A stretch of 6,348 bases of DNA from positions 1-6,348 of the forward strand of contig JAITMN010000237.1 in assembly GCA_031277355.1 (NCBI GenBank), given 5' to 3'. The position numbers were made by a program, and so were the translations under genes. The notes beneath the pieces were generated by a model. The model worked only from the letters and a program-made list of their open reading frames with translations. It did not search any database and was not told where the DNA came from. Source of the stretch: Nevskiaceae bacterium (GTDB lineage: Bacteria; Pseudomonadota; Gammaproteobacteria; Steroidobacterales; Steroidobacteraceae). This document shows positions 3,696-6,348 of the stretch, one piece after another (position 1 is the first letter of the stretch; the number at the start of each line of letters is the position of its first letter).

Positions 3696-6348
3696 GCCGC
3701 TTGCTGCGAATGATCGGGCTGACGTTGGCGGCGCTGCTGGTGTTGCTGGCGGGCTTTGCGGCGTGGGTGCTGAACAGCGAAGCCGGTGCAAGGTGGGTGG
3801 CGGCGCGTGCGGTGGGGATGTTCGATGGCAAGCTGCAAGTGGCTTCCGTTGCCGGGCGCATTGCCGGGCCGTTGACGCTGCGCGGGGTTGTGTACGCCGA
3901 TGCCGGGTTGGGCGTGGATACGCGTGTGGATGAGGTGTCGGTGGATGCAGTGCTGAGCGCGCTGCTTTCGCGCACGGTGCGCGTGGGCGCGCTCGATGCG
4001 AGTGGTGTGGAGGTGCGGTTGTCGGAGCCGCAGCAGCAGGAGGAGCCGCCGCCGGGCCAGTTCTCGTTGCAACCGCCGATAGATATCGTGCTCGACCGCC
4101 TCATGTTGCGCGATGCGCGCGTGCTGCGTGATGGTGAGGAACTGATCGCCATTCGCAGCGCCGAGGCCAGCGGCGGATGGACGGCTGCGCAAGGCGTGCA
4201 AATTGCCAATCTCACTGTCGATGCCGCCGATGGTCATGTGCAGTTGGCTGGCAGCGTGCAGGATCAGGACGGTTATGTGGGCCAGCTCAGCGGCAACTTC
4301 GATTGGCGTGCAGGGCCTTCGCAGTGGGCAGGCGATCTGACTGCCGCAAGCGCGGGCGGCCAACTCACGACGAATCTGCGGCTGCGTGCGCCGATGAGTG
4401 CGCAACTGGACGCCACCATCGGGCAAACCGGGCAGATGCCGTGGCGGTTCACGTTGAATGTGCCGCAGTTTGATCCGCGCGGCTATTTTCTGGCCGAGGA
4501 CGGCGCAATAGAAAGCTTGGCCGCTGCGCTGACCGGCGAAGGCGATCTGACGGTCGCGCAATTGCAGGGGCAGGTTGAAGCCAATCGACAGGCGCTGCGC
4601 GTCGAGCCTGCGCGCGTGCGCTTTGCTGATTCGGTGCTGACGATAGAGCAACTCACGCTGATCGATCCGGCGGGCCGGGGAACGCTGAATGCAGAGGGAA
4701 GTCTGCGTTTGGGCGGCGAAAACGCATCGCCTCTGAACGCCGATCTGCGCGTGAACTGGATCGATGTGCAATTGCCCGCCGAATGGGTGGGTCAACCGTT
4801 GGCAACGCGAGGCGAAATCAAAGTGCTGGGTTCGCCGGAGGCGTTCACTGCGAACGGACAGCTTGCGCTGGGTCCGCCGGACAAGCTGGCCGATATCGCC
4901 ATCGACATCGAAGGCTCGACGCAGCGCGTGCAGTTGCGGCGTCTGGAAGTGTTTCAGCCTCGCGGCAGTCTGGCAATGCAGGGCGAGGTGCAGTTGCAGC
5001 CTGCCATCGGTTGGCAATTGGATGCACGGGCCATCACATTCGATCCGGGCGCTTTGGTTGCCGGATGGCCGGGCAGCATTGGTTTCACGCTCGATACGAA
5101 TGGACAGATTGCGCCGCAGGGTCCGTCTGCGACGCTGAACCTTCGCAATCTCAACGGTCGTTTGCGTGACCGGCCGATCAGCGCGCAGGCGCAGTTGTCG
5201 CTGAATGAGCAGAAGGTGATCGCCGGTACGCTGCGCGCCAATTCCGGCAACAGTTCGGTGAGCGTGACGGGCCGGGGTGGTCAGGCGCTTGATCTGAATG
5301 CAAACCTCGACATTGCTTCATTGGAGGATTGGATTCCAATGGCTGGCGGCAGTGTGCGGGGGCAATTCAATGTGTCCGGCGAGTGGCCGGGCATTGCAGT
5401 GAAGGGCGCGGCGCACGGTAGCGGCTTGGCCTATGACGGCAACGCCGTGAAGACGGTGGACGTGACGGCGGATGTGAGCAATCCGCAAGCGCCTTCGGGG
5501 ACGCTGAAGCTCGCGGCAAGCGATATTGCAGCGAAGGGCTTGAAGTTCGCCACGGCTGTGCTCGATGCCGAAGGTGATGAGATGTCGCACGCGGCGCACT
5601 TGCTGGTCAGCGGCGAACCGCTGTCGGGTGAGGCGCGCGTGCAGGGCGCGCGCGTGGGCGTGGATGGCTGGGCCGGGACGGTGGAGCAGTTGAGTCTGGA
5701 AGTGGCCGACGTTGCTGCGTTGGCGCTGCGTGCGCCTGCGCAGGTGTCGTTTGATCCGCGTCAGTTCGGTGTGTCGGAAAGCTGTCTGACCGGCGATCAG
5801 ATCAGCGCCTGCATCGCTGCCACGCGCGATGAGACGGGGCAGATTCAAGCCCGCTACACGCTGGAGCATTTGCCGCTGAGTTTGATTGCCGCAGTGACGA
5901 TGCCGGACCTGCCGCTGCACATCGATTCGGTGATCGAGGGCAATGGCGATCTGCGGCGCACGCCGGAAGGGGAACTGTTTGGCAGCGCGCAGTTGACGTC
6001 GGCGATGGGCAGTGTGTCTGAAGTCCACGCTGCTGCTGATGATGCCGGCGTGATCACCGGTCTCGAAGCCGAAGAAGCGCTGTTGAGCTACCAGAATTTG
6101 CTGGTGCGTGCGCAGTTGGAAGGCCAGACCGCGCATGCCGACATGCGGATGCAATTCAATGGCGCGGGTAATGCGGTGGCCGGCATCGCGGTGAACAATC
6201 TGTCGGGTGCATCGCCCGTGCTCGATGGAAACGCAAACATCACCATCGCGGACCTGTCGCCGCTGGGGTTGTTCGTGCCGCAGCTTGCCGAAGTGAAGGG
6301 CAGCGGCGAACTCAAGGCGCGCATTGCCGGCACGCTGAATGCGCCTGC
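3692..6348 (+). CDS. tamB: TamB, inner-membrane-anchored bridge protein of the TAM complex (partial, 3' end missing)
   Basis: The frame is open from GTG 3692 to the window edge, giving 885 codons of a protein usually about 1,200-1,400 residues long. The start VSRLLRMIGLTLAALLVLLAGFAAWVL is a signal anchor with a basic n-region and one membrane helix (about 8-27). Next comes the AsmA/TamB opening with LQVASVAGRIAGPLTLRGVVY (48-68). A Gln/Glu/Pro-rich loop (111-129, SEPQQQEEPPPG...) interrupts the early beta structure, as is common in TamB. The rest is repetitive beta-strand sequence of the bridge-like kind, which forms a hydrophobic groove across the periplasm for lipid movement to the outer membrane. 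Two cysteines, C698 and C707, are nine residues apart and could form a disulfide. The conserved C-terminal DUF490 domain that binds TamA lies beyond the window. The GTG overlaps the tamA stop (GTGA), which suggests translational coupling. ATG 3710 (MIGLTLAALL) is an alternative start but would remove the basic residues before the helix. Confidence 0.92.
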   Translation, partial: MSRLLRMIGLTLAALLVLLAGFAAWVLNSEAGARWVAARAVGMFDGKLQVASVAGRIAGPLTLRGVVYADAGLGVDTRVDEVSVDAVLSALLSRTVRVGALDASGVEVRLSEPQQQEEPPPGQFSLQPPIDIVLDRLMLRDARVLRDGEELIAIRSAEASGGWTAAQGVQIANLTVDAADGHVQLAGSVQDQDGYVGQLSGNFDWRAGPSQWAGDLTAASAGGQLTTNLRLRAPMSAQLDATIGQTGQMPWRFTLNVPQFDPRGYFLAEDGAIESLAAALTGEGDLTVAQLQGQVEANRQALRVEPARVRFADSVLTIEQLTLIDPAGRGTLNAEGSLRLGGENASPLNADLRVNWIDVQLPAEWVGQPLATRGEIKVLGSPEAFTANGQLALGPPDKLADIAIDIEGSTQRVQLRRLEVFQPRGSLAMQGEVQLQPAIGWQLDARAITFDPGALVAGWPGSIGFTLDTNGQIAPQGPSATLNLRNLNGRLRDRPISAQAQLSLNEQKVIAGTLRANSGNSSVSVTGRGGQALDLNANLDIASLEDWIPMAGGSVRGQFNVSGEWPGIAVKGAAHGSGLAYDGNAVKTVDVTADVSNPQAPSGTLKLAASDIAAKGLKFATAVLDAEGDEMSHAAHLLVSGEPLSGEARVQGARVGVDGWAGTVEQLSLEVADVAALALRAPAQVSFDPRQFGVSESCLTGDQISACIAATRDETGQIQARYTLEHLPLSLIAAVTMPDLPLHIDSVIEGNGDLRRTPEGELFGSAQLTSAMGSVSEVHAAADDAGVITGLEAEEALLSYQNLLVRAQLEGQTAHADMRMQFNGAGNAVAGIAVNNLSGASPVLDGNANITIADLSPLGLFVPQLAEVKGSGELKARIAGTLNAP

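Noticed and set aside
3680..3700. Possible terminator or promoter between tamA and tamB
   Set aside because: The genes overlap by four bases, and no hairpin with a T-run or promoter-like hexamer pair is visible.
3668..5017. A 449-codon open frame on the - strand across the 3' end of tamA and the first half of tamB
   Set aside because: Its product is rich in Arg, His and Gln with no recognisable domain, as expected for the mirror image of GC-rich coding DNA. The + strand frame gives a clear TamB.
5630..5665. Runs of alternating GC (GGCGCGCGT-like) in tamB that resemble a repeat
   Set aside because: They encode ordinary Gly-Ala-Arg-Val beta-strand residues. The copies are short and irregular, consistent with GC-rich codon choice.
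5318..6154. A 278-codon open frame on the - strand inside tamB
   Set aside because: The Arg/His/Gln-rich product has no motif and lies wholly within the well-supported tamB frame.

Overview
The window is GC-rich and almost entirely coding. It looks like the chromosome of a Gram-negative proteobacterium, because it carries the outer-membrane protein TamA and the start of its inner-membrane partner TamB. The gene set and protein style suggest a gammaproteobacterium, possibly of the Xanthomonadales/Nevskiales kind, but this taxonomic guess is weak. There is no sign of mobile DNA, CRISPR, tRNA or rRNA, and no gene-free stretch longer than about 65 bases.

Left block (1-1260, + strand): the tail of an upstream gene, a DUF2063 protein of the HvfC/BufC type, and a DoxX-family membrane protein. 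They are packed with overlapping stops and starts. This is the downstream half of a bufferin-type (buf/hvf) RiPP operon. In described operons of this type a DUF692 enzyme and its DUF2063 partner modify cysteines of a small secreted peptide that binds copper. The precursor and the DUF692 gene would lie left of the window, so the system is inferred from its accessory genes.

Middle (1218-1859, - strand): a uracil-DNA-glycosylase-superfamily protein points toward the left block. Its last 13 codons and stop overlap the last codons of the DoxX gene in a 43-base tail-to-tail overlap, and a perfect GC-rich palindrome lies inside the overlap.

Divergent gap (1860-1922): a 63-base spacer separates the glycosylase gene from tamA. 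It holds a perfect 7-base inverted repeat whose arms contain TACAAT facing outward toward each start codon. This is best read as two back-to-back promoters giving very short or absent leaders.

Right block (1923-6348, + strand): tamA (590 aa: signal peptide, three POTRA domains, beta barrel) is followed by tamB, whose GTG start overlaps the tamA stop as GTGA. tamB runs off the right edge after 885 codons. Together the two proteins span the envelope and serve outer-membrane assembly and phospholipid homeostasis.

Nothing in the window is a clearly undescribed system. The points most worth a second look are the bufferin-type module, the mirrored promoter spacer, the tail-to-tail coding overlap, and the cluster-less glycosylase.
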